Part shown: positions 12,138 through 24,302 of the stretch, piece after piece
Layout: each line of letters starts with the position of its first letter
Numbering within the stretch: the first letter of the stretch is position 1
Assembly: GCA_030844895.1 (NCBI GenBank)
Contig: CM061223.1
Coordinates: 7,860,676-7,924,675, forward strand
Direction: 5' to 3'
Source: Ambrosia x helenae
Taxonomy: Eukaryota > Streptophyta > Magnoliopsida > Asterales > Asteraceae
Length of the DNA: 64,000 nt
Position numbers and translations under genes: made by a program
Notes under the pieces: model-generated
Database searches by the model: none
Told to the model about the DNA's origin: nothing
Seen by the model: the letters and a program-made list of their open reading frames with translations, nothing else

Positions 12138-12612
12138 TTAGAGTCTGTTTGGTATAGGGTAATAGAATGGACGGGGTAATGAAGTGAACAAGGTAATGGA
12201 ATGAATCATTACCATTCCATGTTTTGTTGTTAGGAAAAGACGAAAGAAAAAAAATCAATGGTAAGTGCTGGTTAGTAACGGTGAATGTGGGTGGTGATAT
12301 GGGATGGTGGCGGCGATGGTGTGTAGTGGCGGCAATGGTGGTGGGTGGTGGTGGGGTGGATGGTGGCGGTGTGTGGTGTCAATAGTGGTGGGTTGTGATG
12401 GTGAGTAATGGGTTGTGGTGGTGTTAATAATGCAAGGTGAAAGAGAGAATGAAATGAAAAAAAAAATCAAGAGTAGATGAAATGATTTTGAAGAATGATC
12501 TCTTGTATAATAGGTGATTCTATTTCATTCATTAACCAAATATTCTATTTTTCTTTCTCTTACAATAGTTTATTACATTTCGTCATTTCAACATATCAAA
12601 TGCTACCTAAGG
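12138..12612. repeat. Possible MITE with GTGGTGG-rich middle
   Basis: The left part has TTTGGTATAGGGTAATAGAA and the right end has a weak inverted counterpart. The middle is a GTGGTGG/GGTGATG simple repeat. A related word, TTTGGTATGGGGTAAATGGA, occurs inverted at about 27230-27255. Boundaries are approximate. Confidence 0.4.
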
Positions 12613-12934
12613 AGATCTAAACAATGAATGATTTAAATTACATTTCGTCCTGTTATATCGCACACACACAGAAGTAACATATTTTTAAAATCTACAAAAT
12701 ATCTAAAACTTTCCTTGTAACAATATTTTCTTCTCCTATTAAAATATCTATATTTTTCTATAAAAGGAATCATCGGACAATCCACTTGAAAGTTACACCG
12801 ATCAACACAAACTTGTAACAAAAGAAAATCATAACATATAATAATATCATAACATATACACAAATATTACTCAAATCTCGACAACAAACATAACAAACAA
12901 ACAACAATCTGTTAATAATATCATAAAAGCAAAA

Positions 12935-13245
12935 TTAACAAGGAATATTGGAAGTGAACCATCCCATGACATGAATAGGAGCCTTGATCAGCTCAATTGC
13001 AAATTCAACTAATACTGTCACGCATAAACAGCATGGACATATGCATGCCAACAACAATCTGTTACAACACATGCAAACAATCAGAAACTGAACCGATTAA
13101 TAAACAAGTAACTTAGAGAGAATTATTGAACGTACCCGACGATCCAGACGAAGACACCAACTATGGATAGAAGAAGAGAAAGGAAAGCAAAGGGGAGACC
13201 AAGTATGAAACCCAAAGGTCTGCAGTTATCATCTCCACAACACAT
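12935..13245 (-). CDS. TAXIMIN-like cysteine-rich signalling peptide
   Basis: Two exons, 13136-13245 and 12935-13058, with canonical splice sites (phase 2 intron of 77 bp), encode 77 residues. It starts MCCGDDNCRPLGF, has a hydrophobic segment (GLPFAFLSLLLSIVGVFVWI), then the cysteine cluster ACICPCCLC, then KAPIHVMGWFTSNIPC and stop. This is the layout of the plant TAXIMIN peptides: short Cys-rich start, membrane or signal segment, CxCPCCxC cluster and W-F-x5-PC end. TAXIMINs act in lateral-organ separation and were first noted in metabolic regulation in yew. TATAAACC lies at about 13279-13286, close to the ATG. The exons are too short to be found by ORF length; identity is by motif recognition. 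No defect is seen. Confidence 0.88.
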
Positions 13246-14324
13246 TTTGCTTGCTAATTTCCTTGTAGTGTAAGTTGGTTTATAAGTTATAACCAACTGC
13301 TAAAATAAGTAATTTGTTACTTTAGTATATTACAGAAACAGTCCTTCAACTATTTGTTGGTTTCTACTTTTGTAATTATTAGGAGATAAGATGCCAAACT
13401 AAATGAAGGGTAGCTTTCTTCCTTATATTAATATTATTCCCAAGCTGTTTTTCTAATTATTCCCACCTTTAACAGCTAGAAGAATAAAATTAGTTTCGAA
13501 TATGTGTAAAACTCTAGATGGTGATCATAAAAATAGAACAATTTTAAGTAGAGAGCCTTAAGAATAGCGCAAGTATTTGTGCTTAGTGGTGGGTGGATAT
13601 AGTTATAGTGGGAGTGAAAAGAGAAGTGGTTTTTAATTATACAAATACAACCATTTTATGTGTTATAGTTAAAGCGATATGTGTATACTTTATATACAGT
13701 TATGGTAAATCTCTACTTAAAATTAGGGGTGTCAATTGTTTTGTGTTAACGGTTTAAGTATTCAACCCTAACACCACCCGTATAGCTATTCGTGTCACAC
13801 AATTTTAATCGTGTCGTATTTGGGTCGTGTTTCGTCTTGGCCCGTTTAATGTTCATTTGCGAATATTAGTAGTACAATAGAGATTTAGTAACAAACTACG
13901 TTATATTTCTGAGTGGAAGCCTTAGTGCCCCTTATGCGTAGCCTCGACTCCTTTGTGGGCCGGTCACTCTCGCGTCAGCGTGGGCCCGGTTAAGACAACA
14001 TAGTCTGACTATTGTAGAGTGGCTAGGGAATCCCCTTCTAGAGGGTTGTGATGATCTCTGACATAACATAGAAAAATCACCTTCCAAAAAAAAAAATATT
14101 TTGTTTGAGATTACAATACACGAATTTAAGGACCATAAATGTTTTTTTTGAAATTAAAAAGAAAATAAAAAATCAAAGTTTTAATTCCAACACTATATAC
14201 TATGTATTTTGTAAAAAAATAAATAAATAAAAAAACCTTAACAGGGTTAACAAGTTGATGCTTATCAAACGGCTTGTGTTTGAGTTGACCTGTTTTACAA
14301 AACATGTCATGTTAGTCGACCTTG
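13246..14324. other. Intergenic block with two small repeat relics
   Basis: From about 13728 to 13860 lies text starting TAGGGGTGTCAATTG with GTGTCGTATTTGGGTCGTGT, a common hAT-derived repeat end. From about 13905 to 14095 a GC-rich stretch (GGGCCGGTCACTCTCGCGTC) runs into A(11) near 14085-14095, which looks like a retroposed SINE-type 3' end. No target duplication was found for either. No gene is seen. Confidence 0.45.
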
Positions 14325-14334
14325 CTTTTTCATG

Positions 14335-15495
14335 TGATTTTTTTGCCAAAGTAGTGGCATAGTACCAAATTTTTGTGCATTTGGAGGGTGTCAGCAGCAA
14401 AGTTTCACAAATGGTGAAACCGCAAGATGGTCTTGCGGATTTGCTTATGTGGAGGGGAGAGGAGAGAGACTTTTGCTTAGTAGGAGAGAGGGGGGAGAAT
14501 CTGCATGATGGTCTTGCGGATTCATTGGCCGGTCTTGTAGCTATCTAAATAGTTAAAGGGGGTGTTTTGTAACTTTGGAGGGAAGTAGCAAGATGGTCTT
14601 GCGGATTCAAACTTTAGGGGGGGGGGGTTTGTAAATGTTTAGATAGTTTAAGGGGTTTTATTGTTACTAAGTTATGTTATTTCTACATATATACATTGAT
14701 ATAACGGAGACTTATAAAGTACTACCATTTCAATCATAAATAAGATTTTGATACTAAAAACAATATAACAAATATATCGAAATGGGTGGCTCAGTACTAA
14801 ACTAGAGTGTATCCCTCTCCATTTAATAAATAATAAATACTTAATAGTACTGTTTTGTGAAACCTTAGTAGTCAAAGCCGTAAGGCATAAAGAGCTCTCC
14901 TAAGACAAAAAAGTGTCGAGTCAAAATATTTTAAAAAATGAATAGTAGGCAGATAATAATCTAGAAAAAAAAAGATAGTACCAGAATAAACCATAAACTA
15001 ATAGAAAACAAATGATTATCGATTTTCATCTGATTCTGATTATTTTCTAGGGTATATGTAAATTATATAGTTAACTATTAACTTCAACCAAATGATCACT
15101 TAATTATAGGAAAGTGGTCCGTTCTGCTTGGCTTATATAACCGCAACATGGTCATGCAACTCCAAGTAACAATAAAACCCCTTAAACTATCTAAACAATT
15201 ACAAAATGCCCCCCCTAAAGTTTGAATCCGCAAGACCATCTTGCTACTTCCCTCCAAAGTTACAAAACACCCCCTTCAACTATTTAGATAGCTACAAGAC
15301 CGGCCAATGAATCCGCAAGACCATCATGCGGATTCTCCCCCTCTCTCCTACTAAGCAAAAGCCTCTCTCCTCTCCCCTCCACATAAGCAAATCCGCAAGA
15401 CCATCTTGCGGTTTCACCATTTGTGAAACTTTGCTGCTGACACCCTCCAAATACACAAAAATTTGGTACTATGCCACTACTTTGACAAAAAAATC
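14335..15495. mobile_element. Fold-back, non-autonomous MULE with 334-bp inverted arms
   Basis: The arms 14335-14668 and 15165-15495 are near-perfect inverted copies around a 496-bp spacer. The outermost bases are GATTTTTTTG and CAAAAAAATC. A perfect 10-bp direct repeat, TTTTTCATGT, abuts both ends (14325-14334 and 15496-15505), which fits the 9-11 bp duplication of Mutator-like elements. Each arm has three copies of a motif with an internal palindrome, GCAAGATGGTCTTGCGGAT or close variants. No protein is encoded. A transcript across it would fold into a long hairpin. Confidence 0.88.
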
Positions 15496-15677
15496 TTTTT
15501 CATGTTGTGTTAGGTCATGTATAGCTTAAACTAGCATAAAATCTAGAAACTATACAACATGTAGGCTTGATTACATACAATTACACTCCTTACACTTCCC
15601 AAGTAAGTTCCAATTACAAAAAAAATCAACAACATAACCTTTCACTAAGGCTAGAAGCACCAAATCTAAGGCGATAC

Positions 15678-15993
15678 TTTTTTTTTGAACGGCCAACGAA
15701 TCAATTTCCGAGCACTCTCGGGCACCCTTTTGGCGAATCAGGTACTCGAGATTACCCGGGCCACCAATTGCCACCAATTCCCGGGAAAACCCGACCACTC
15801 ACCCGCCCGAAGGCACGACAGTGAAATAATCGGTAAAACCGGTCGGGATCAGGACTCGAACCCACGCCAATGGCCTGGGTCATCCCTCATTTCCCCTCCA
15901 CCAATGTCCTCCAAATGTAGCTAGTGGGAATTGAACCCAAGCATCCCATAGGAAACTTTAGGCCCTCAACCAACTAGGCTACAAGTGTTGGAC
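15678..15993 (-). mobile_element. tRNA-derived SINE, copy 1 of a two-copy family here
   Basis: On minus it starts at 15993 (GTCCAACACTTG), has an A box TAGCCTAGTTGG, a B box GGGTTCAATTCC, a body with GTCGTGCCTTCGGGCGGGT, and a poly-A tail (T-run 15678-15686). The target duplication AAATCTAAGGCGATAC (15662-15677) and AAATCTAAAGCGATAC (15994-16009) differs at one base of sixteen. A close full-length relative is at 48714-49029. Confidence 0.92.
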
Positions 15994-16009
15994 AAATCTA
16001 AAGCGATAC

Positions 16010-17379
16010 TACAATGGAAATTTGCACCTTATGATGCTAAACTTGCACATTTGCTCTGGTTTGTCAACTTCGGCTACGGGAATAGAGTTGGTGCTACAAA
16101 GGTTGAGATCCACAAGAGCCCACCAACGGTTTCTGCGGATTTACTAATACGTGCCAAAACAATACTTGGTCATATTTTATAAACTTTTTTTCCGAATAAG
16201 TCTCCTATTATAAAAGCTAATCGAGTGTATTTTGAAAGCTAATCGAGTGTAGGATTTTACAACAACTCCCTGTTAGAAATATACACTGACTAAGATTTAG
16301 CGGCTACTTTTTGGCCGTTAAAAAAACATGGACCCACTGTCTCAATCAATATCTTTGTGACATGTGAGAGTTTTTACCATGAAACAGCTACTAGACTTTA
16401 CCTTTTTTAAACGGCTAAACACTTCTTTTATTTCCTTTATATATTCTTTTAGACTCTTCATTAATAAAACTTCTTTATTTTTCTTAGTCGTTTCCCCGTC
16501 CTTTAGCAGCTTCTTAGCCGTTTTTTTTTTAAATTTAGTTTCCGTATTTAATTCTTTCAGACTCTTAACATTCTAGGAGTTTCCTCGCGGTTGTGTTCAG
16601 TTCTTTTAAATATTAATTTTTTTTTTTATCATAATGGTAAGTAGGAGAGAGTTAGACCATAAGTAATGGTTGATGCCCCTTAAGGTGCATTTTTTGCCAT
16701 ATCATTATCATAAAGCCCATAAAAAAATGTGTAATGGTTAAAGCTACTTAATGCCATTTTTAGTTATTACTTTCTATATATTGTATCACATTTGGGCATT
16801 ATACTAGAAATGTCACTCTCTCTTCATGCCCATATAATGCATAAGGGGACGGTGTTGGGGGCATTATCATGCTTATTCACGTCCCCGTCTCCGTATTCAC
16901 CACACCACCAACAGTCATCTCCCGACCCACTCCCTCTCGATTCCGGGCAACCACGACCCTCTCTCTTTGTGTTCCGGACATAAGCAGATGACATACAAAT
17001 ATGCGTCATGTTAAATTTATGACACCACCATCGACAACACTCTTTTTATGTCATTAGACTCCTTTCTTAATGCGCAATGCATGTCAATAAAGATGTTTTT
17101 TCTACTAGTGAACTAACCAAATAATCCATGATAGTTATTTTTTTCTTTTAAGTCATCACATGTCAACTGCAGCTAAAAGACTCATTCGAAATCAAATTTT
17201 AAAATAAGTAAGAAGTACAAAAGAAAAAGAAAAAAAAAAAGCTAAGCAAACATCAAAACTTGAAGGTCTTAATTAATTTCAATATAAACAAAAAAATAAT
17301 AAAAATGTGGAACAAAATGAACGATCAACAATTGTACAACGACTGAAAACAGAATCAGTTGATTAATGAAGAACAATCT

Positions 17380-17423
<44 letters not shown>

Positions 17424-18894
17424 AGTCTAGGAAGATGCTTAAAACAACTAATATCAATAAAAAAATTCATTGTCATATAAATCAAACTCCTTTTCTCTAA
17501 TTCTAGTCCTTAGCATTGTGTTATTAAATTATATAGACATTATTATATTCCCATTGTTCCGGTGTCTGGAATCCCAAATGGTTTATGTATTTCTACGTTT
17601 GTTTCTTACTTTTGTCTTCTCACTAAACGTAGCTAAATATACAATATAATACTATTTTCTATCCCAAATCTAATACGAACCACATGCAAAAATGTTGTTT
17701 GCACATAATAAATTTTGATAAATATTTTTCCAACTAGATCATTTTGGTAAATAGTTTTTCCAATACACTTTTTTTAGAAAAAAAAGTGTATGAAGGGAAG
17801 GGTAATTCACTATCTAAAAGTAGGATATGGCAATATCACTTACCAATTAGCGACGAATGTATTTCCATGGGATTAGCGTCACCTGTTTTACCGATAGATG
17901 ATTGCTGATAGTTTTATAATATCGACAAGTTACCCATACTTTTCCATTTAATTAATAAACACAACTTAAATATATAGGTGATATAGATATATATTAATTA
18001 GCACATACATAATTACCACAATTACTTATACTTATATGGTTGAGAGTTTTGGTTACAATTAGTGTTGTATCATCTTTGTAATCATTGTAATGGTTGATTG
18101 GTAGGTCAAGGAACAAATTTTCTGTTTCCCTCTTGTTTATTATAAGGTTTATAATTTGAGAATAAATGGTTTTGATTATCAAAGAATCACATGTTAGAAA
18201 AACTGGCCGATCACATGGATGGACACTAAAGTAGAGTATGTTCAATACTTCATTCAGATGAAATTTCATAACAAAACGGGATGTGGGTAAAGACTTTGGG
18301 CATTTCACGGACTGTTGGCAATCATCAATGATATTACCCGCAAATGAACGGTTTTATATATATAAATTACGTAGTGTGTGAGAAGATATATAAATTGCAA
18401 GTTGAATGACACAATAACATAATTTTATATAAAGTCTACGTCTTATTTTTGAATCCGCAATAGATCTAAATCGAAAAATGTAAATTGGAATGTCTGGTGT
18501 AGTTCTCCTTTAAACGTTTTGTAATGTCATTTTTTGTGCCCTTGAGTCCTTGCACATTAAATGATAGATTGAGTAATTATTATTAGCACATTAAATGATC
18601 GACAGCATAGATTTTCATGTTTTGAAAAGAGTTTCTTGTAGTTAAAGAGCTGAACAAATATAGCATCCTTTTTTTTTTATTTATAAAAAAGAAACCCTAA
18701 AACTTTGAAACAAAGTGACATACAAACGAAAACTTGCTCTCTTTGAAATAGAGGCAAGCATGTATTCGCAAATCAAAACAAACCAAACAAAACAGTACGT
18801 AGCATATATATAAACCTTGCATTAGATCGGTCTTTATTATGTGAAAGCATGCATCAACTTCGAACCAAGAACCAACATTTGACCATGATAAAAG
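16010..18894. other. Intergenic block with a CACTA-like end and a long poly-A, no gene seen
   Basis: At 17097-17110 the minus strand reads CACTAGTAGAAAAA, a CACTA-type end; no partner with a matching duplication was found. A(42) occupies 17381-17422. An AT-rich stretch with GCATTAT and CATTAAG words around 16660-17110 may be a small non-autonomous element. Open frames here lack any recognisable domain. Confidence 0.45.
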
Positions 18895-19152
18895 TTATTG
18901 AGCCAATGGTGAATTAGCAAAATGATGCTGGCCATCTGGGCCTCCCGGTGCAACCCTGCCAGGGTTCACACCAAGCGATCTTCTCTTATAGTATTCAAGA
19001 TCGGACACTTTCAACCCTAGCTTGCTTATCAAAAGTTGGCTTGAATACTTATCATGATCATGCATGGCCTCATTGGCATTAGAGGTAACGCAGAAGATGA
19101 AGAAGATTACGCAAATAAGTAGCAACACATTTGATCTAAAGGTTTTTGCCAT
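18895..19152 (-). CDS. CLE (CLAVATA3/ESR-related) peptide precursor
   Basis: A single exon of 85 residues. Residues 1-26 are a hydrophobic signal peptide (NVLLLICVIFFIFCVTSNA), a variable spacer follows, and residues 66-77 are RVAPGGPDGQHH, the CLE 12-mer, with an 8-residue tail FANSPLAQ. CLE peptides are cut out, hydroxylated and arabinosylated, secreted, and bind CLV1/BAM-type leucine-rich-repeat kinases to control meristem or vascular cell fate. Position 9 is Gly here, where most CLEs have Pro (RVSPGGPDP type). The start codon at 19150-19152 is the only suitable one. A TATA box lies 71-78 bp upstream. It is likely real; the receptor class cannot be told. Confidence 0.93.
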   Translation of the reverse strand: MAKTFRSNVLLLICVIFFIFCVTSNANEAMHDHDKYSSQLLISKLGLKVSDLEYYKRRSLGVNPGRVAPGGPDGQHHFANSPLAQ

Positions 19153-19222
19153 TAGGGTTTGAAGTTGTTCGATTGGTGGTTCTTGTGATTGAACTTTGAA
19201 GAGATTGCATGCATATACAAGG

Positions 19223-19230
19223 TATTTATA
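19223..19230 (-). promoter_or_regulatory. TATA box of the CLE gene
   Basis: TATAAATA on the minus strand, about 71 bp upstream of the CLE start codon, with a short CA-rich leader between. The position suits a core promoter. Confidence 0.75.
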
Positions 19231-19259
19231 GAAAGAAAGTTGGCTGTCAAGATTATTAT

Positions 19260-21234
19260 ATTTATATATTTGTTTGTTTGTGTGTATATGTGTGTGCTTA
19301 GAGAGAGATAAAAGATGGTTCCATGTTATTTAAGAATCTATGGAATTTTTTGAGTCATCATACACAAGATATGTGTAAAACACACCGTGGATAACCTGAA
19401 ATTCTATTTGACATTTTTTTTTAACTAAAAAGGTTTCTTTTATATTATTTAATTTAGTAATTTTAGAAATACTACTATTTTTCAAAGATACTTATTTATA
19501 CCTTAAGTATTATATTACATCACTAGATTAATTATAACCCCATGCATTATACGAGTTGAATAAAAATAATTTTATATAGTAAATAATAAAAAAGTTATAT
19601 TTTTAAAAATCTCGTCTATTACACAGATTGAACAAAACCATGTATTATACATGTTGAATAATTATGATGTAATCGGTTAGCCAATACATTCATCAAAATA
19701 TGTATTTAAAAACTGAATTTCGATGTATTATTTACTTATTATGATAATTTTTACTTTATTTTGTATTATTAGGTTAGAAACTTATATATTACACGAGGTT
19801 AAATTCACGAAATATTAAATAGCCATTAATAAGAGAAAAATAAGAGAAATAATTGAGAAAATAAATATTAAATGAATAAGAGATATGTGAGAAAATTATG
19901 ATTTAATATGATAACTTAATAGGACAAAGAAACAAAAAATTTATGATTTAATAAAAGAGAAAATAAAAAATTTTAAATTAATATTATTATATTTAATTGG
20001 GCGAGGAGGCACCAGAAAATGATAGGTGTTCTCGAAGAATTTCATTTATGTAACATCTCGGGTTCTCATTGGGTTAATATATTGTTGTATCATTAATTAA
20101 CTAGGTTATTAATAAATGTCGTTGTGTAAAAGGGTTGTCGAGTTTAAGCTTTAAACAAGAAATAAGGAAACGAGAGGGATCATTTGTGTCAAGGGGCATA
20201 CATGACAAACAGGGAAACCCCACATAGTGTTTTCGGTTGTAAGGGCCAAGGGGGTTCCCCATTGTGTACTTGTAGCCGTGAGTTTCAAGAGAAGAAGAAG
20301 CGATTTCAAGGTTCAGGTTTCCGATTGAGGTATGTCATGGGATTCGACTAGCACGAGCACTCGCGATTAATTGTATGAGCTGAACCTTTGATCTTGTATT
20401 TTTTCAATTGGAAATCCGATTGGTCGGACTAAAGGGAGAACAGAACCTTAAGCAGGTTGGCTAGGGTTTGGAACCGAGGTGTCAGCAACCCTTCGAGTAT
20501 TGCAGGTCTGCGGACTATTGTGGGGTCAAAGTCGATCCCTAACATGATTTAGTGATCGCGACGGTCGGTTCTAGTTATCGGAGGGTGGGCCTGACTTGTT
20601 AAGGGGTCTTGGCTAGGTAACCAGATCACCAAGTAATGAATCGGTGGTGAGGTTTCAAACCCGAGAGGGTGCATGTATGGGGTTCTAGCTCTTAGTTGGG
20701 TGGCGGGTCAAACTGCGGATGATAAGTTCATGCTAAAACATTGATATTGACCCGTGAGTGTTAACTAGGTGAAACACTCATATGTGGAATGCGTGTTTTA
20801 GCTGGGAATGCGTGTTTTAGCTGATGAATTATAGGAGCTAAGAATCTACACGATCATGTGAGTTATTTAGTCCCCCGTTTTATTATCTAGATGTTAGGGA
20901 CTGTGATGCATGCGTAGATATATGAAGTGTCGTAGTCTTGAAGAATGTTAGGTTAAATATGAAATGATGATGTTCATAAAATGAAGAAGTGTTATGTGAT
21001 GACTCTAGACTTTACTACGGGTAGAGGCTAGAAAATGATGTGATGGTTGTTGCGTGAGGTAATAACAAATATAACAATGACGATAATTACTACTTTGAGG
21101 TGGCAAGGACATGGATGAGGCAGATGACTATCATGTTGAGGTGACATATCCTAATTGATGATGGTTATGGCTTCAAGTAACAAAGAATCTAATGACGGCG
21201 ATGATTGCTACGTTGAGGGAGCAATGACATGCAG
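19260..21234. other. AT-rich spacer and probable LTR/leader of the gypsy relic
   Basis: From 19,260 to about 20,030 the DNA is plain AT-rich spacer. From about 20,049 (TGTAACATCTCGGGTTC) onward the composition changes to a more GC-balanced, non-coding text that leads toward the gag remnant, as a 5' LTR and leader would. The 3' border of an LTR, a primer site and a second copy were not found, so the assignment is tentative. A small direct duplication, GAATGCGTGTTTTAGCTG, lies near 20,790-20,825. Confidence 0.35.
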
Positions 21235-21441
21235 TGGCGAAGCTTGGTTCTTGAATCGGGAGGGGCCGGACTCAATTTTTTTCAATCGGTAGTGGCAAAT
21301 CGGCGGGGGCCGGATTCAACCCGTACTCAATTTACTTATGAAAATTGCAAATTTCTATCTCTGCGCCAAAAAATGGGAGGGGCCAGGGCCACCCCTGGCC
21401 CTTAATATCCTTCGCGAGCTGCTCGGCTCATTTGCACCCTT
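21235..21441. repeat. hAT-type MITE fragments
   Basis: Begins CAGTGGCGAAGCTTGG, a hAT terminus, followed by GGGAGGGGCCGG words and an inverted counterpart up to CCTTCGC near 21,415. It then runs into GCTCGGCTCATTTGCACCCT, the tip type also seen at 133-153. It looks like two joined or deleted elements inside the gypsy leader. Confidence 0.5.
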
Positions 21442-21620
21442 AAATAAAGCTGTTGTACGGAGGCTAAAGTACCTCTGGAAGTATGTAAATACTATGATTA
21501 TGTAGGACTTAAGTAATGTGTAAGACCTAAAAACCATTTGGTGAATTTTGTATTGTATTATATAATAATAAAATGGTTTTTTATATGAATTAATTTAAAT
21601 GTTTCTTAAAAATTCAGAAA

Positions 21621-23014
21621 ATGACGGGAAGGCGATTTTGAAAAAGTGTAGAAAAAGGAACTCCTGTTGATGAAACAGGACCAAGTGGTGCTTGAGGTAC
21701 TCGATCAATGCACAATTTACTCACTAATACTGAAGCCAACAGAAATGAGAATCGTAACAATGAAGGAGACAATCGAAACAAAAGTTTGGAATCTTGAATA
21801 GAACAGTTGGTTTATGAAGGAATTGCTCGAGCAATTCCTACAATAATGACATAATTCAATACTGTGAGGAATGAAGAACAACGTCTAGTAAACTTTGAAA
21901 GAGGGATGATAGGAGGAAATAATGACGAAGGGGTAATACTAATAACAATAACTTTGAAGATTATAATGAAGACAAGAATGATGATGACCGAGAAGGAAAT
22001 GTTCGAATGGGCTGTACATATAGAGCGTTTATGGCATGTAAGCCCGAACCATTCTATGGGAACGAAGGGGCAACAGGAGCTTTAAGGTGGCTAGAGGTAA
22101 TGGAAGCGGTATTGGATATCAATGATTGCTCACCAAGAGATAAAGTAAGATTCGTAACTCATTCCTTAAAATCAGGAACATTATCGTGGTGGAACATGGT
22201 GCTACAAACTAGGGGTAGGAATGTAGTTCAAAGAATGGGTTATAAAGAGTTTAGAGGGTTATTAATTGAAAAATATTGTCCACCCAATGAACTTGACCGA
22301 AGAGAGGCAGAATTTCTAAGACTAGAAATGCAAGGAGTTGCCCATGTGGAGTATGTGAATCGGTATAATGAAATGTCTAGATTGGTTCCACATTTGGTCA
22401 CACCAGAAAGTAAAAGAATAGGAAGGTTTGTGTGGGGACTCATTCCACAAATTAGAGGATTGGTGCGAGCCGCAAGGCCAACTACATACCAAGCGACTGT
22501 AGAACTGTCAGGAACCTTTACTGACGAACTTATAAGATGTGGAGGAATTAAGGAGGGAAATTACCCAGGGACAAAAAGGAGCTTCGAACAATTTAGTGAA
22601 AATCCAACTAGAAGGGCAAGTAACTCTGCAAATAGGAATGATGATCAAGGGAACCGGGAAAAGAAACAATACATGGTCCACCATCCCCTGTGTAATAAGT
22701 GTAACCTACATTATCTAGGGGAATGTAAGACTAGGTGCAACAAGTGCAATAGGGTCCATTTGGAAGATTGTAAAGCTATGGTATGCTATCGTTGTAAAAG
22801 GGAAGGACATCAATCTAAGAACTGCAAAACCAATTTGAATCAGGAACAAAGCTGTTATGAGTGCGGAGACTCGAGTCATTTCCGTTCAAGTTGTCCAAAA
22901 CTAAAAGAAAGAAACAACAACGCTGGTAAACTAAAGGGAAGAGCTTTTGTTATAACAACCGAAGAAGCTAGAGAAGAACCAGATTTGGTGATAAATACCA
23001 GAAACTTGACATGA
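21621..23014 (+). pseudogene. Ty3/gypsy gag remnant with CCHC zinc knuckles
   Basis: An open frame from 22007 encodes about 335 residues of a plant gypsy gag: FYGNEGATGALRWLEVMEAV, SGTLSWWNMV, FRGLLIEKYCPPNELDRREA and VWGLIPQIRGLV form the retrotransposon-gag domain. Two short Cys/His clusters (CNKCNLHYLGEC, CNKCNRVHLEDC) follow, then two CCHC knuckles, CYRCKREGHQSKNC and CYECGDSSHFRSSC. Upstream, from an ATG near 21621, the N-terminal part can be followed but has several stops. The frame ends with a stop where the protease should begin (RAFVITTEEAREEPDLV), and no protease, reverse transcriptase or integrase is present. It is a dead fragment. Confidence 0.85.
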
Positions 23015-23392
23015 AATAATTTCATAAGTATAACCAGTTGAATATGTTCAACCGGTGATATAAGTTCTTTTTACCAAATTCCGTAGAGTAGCGCAATTTA
23101 ATTTGGCCTTTCCTCCATTGTTCATTTTATTGACTATAATGTTTTTTTTTGATGTGGTTTGATGGCTAAAAAGTTTCTCTGGGAAATGCTTTGACAACCT
23201 TAGTATTTTTTTTTCAAACATAGTATTTTACAAATTATAATGTTTTTTTTAATGTGGTTTGATGGCTACATGTACCATCACCCTTACTGAAGTTACCGTA
23301 TGTCAGAGGGAGGAGTTAAATTAAGTAGAACCATAATAGCCATTTCTTTCATCAAAAATTATTTTCTTATCTGATGTGAAATGGACAAAAGT

Positions 23393-23829
23393 TAGGGGCG
23401 TAGGTTGGCATGTTAAAATGTGCAACATGAACCCAACCCATATTATTATCTGTATCAAAGATCTTAACCCTAGCCTGCACACGCATAAATTTTGATCAAC
23501 CCAACACGACCTGTCTAACTAATTTTTCTAAATGAGTCATACTTGTTGATGAGTTATATGTGGGTTATTGGGTTGTAAAATGAGTAACATGAGCAATTGA
23601 AAATGGATTGAGAACTGCAATTTTACCTTCGGAAAAATGGAAAACAAATACTCAATTAAAACCTGTTTCTTTAATACTTAAACGGGCTAACATGGCAACC
23701 CATTTTTATGTGGGTCAATCAGAACCCGACCTGTTTTAAAAACATGTAATATCAACCGACTCAAAACTTGTATTTTCGTGTCGGATTCGGGTTGGATTTC
23801 GAGTCATGTCGGAATTTGCCACCCTTAGC
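23393..23829. repeat. Probable MITE or old repeat
   Basis: Starts TTAGGGGCGTAGGTTGGCA and ends TTTGCCACCCTTAGC, weakly inverted. The interior has GGGTTATTGGGTT, AACCCGACCTG and GTGTCGGATTCGGGTT words common in plant hAT-like repeats. No clear target duplication is seen. Confidence 0.4.
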
Positions 23830-24302
23830 AAAAATGCAGAATGAATGAGTTCTTTGGGAAAAGATGAGGTCAATTTATAACCATTTCTTGTATCCAAAGT
23901 TGCTTTCTCATCAAATGCGGAATGGGTAAAAATGAAAAAAAAAATCAAATAGATTCAGGGATTTTAGGCTTTAAAGTATTGTAACTTGTGTTAAACACTT
24001 GTAATCACTTAACTTAAATTTATGTAAAACTACTTTTGGGTTATCCTTGTATTATAATATAGTATTGAAATAGAAAAATGGTCAAACATAATCATATTTG
24101 GTCAAACGTAGACATAACCAGTCAAACATAGCCATAAAGATGTATCGATATTTGGTCAAACATAGTCATAACTTATCACACAAAATTATATTTGGTTAAC
24201 TATATCATATTAAGATATGCATAACTAATTATAACACATTACAACCTAATATGACTCATTGCATCATAATCAAGCCCCATTAAGGCCTGGTATGACTCGT
24301 TA

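Noticed and set aside
12255..12470. Pro/His-rich minus-strand frame
   Set aside because: A by-product of a GTGGTGG simple repeat.
15985..16182. Small gene at 15985-16182 (MLDKSKAIL...)
   Set aside because: The start lies inside the SINE and the rest is unique DNA without a domain or splice context.
10653..17110. One 6.5-kb CACTA element from CACTACTAGAAAA at 10653 to the inverted CACTAGTAGAAAA at 17110
   Set aside because: The flanking triplets differ (ATA, AAC), the subterminal repeats differ, and no CACTA transposase lies between; two separate ends are more likely.
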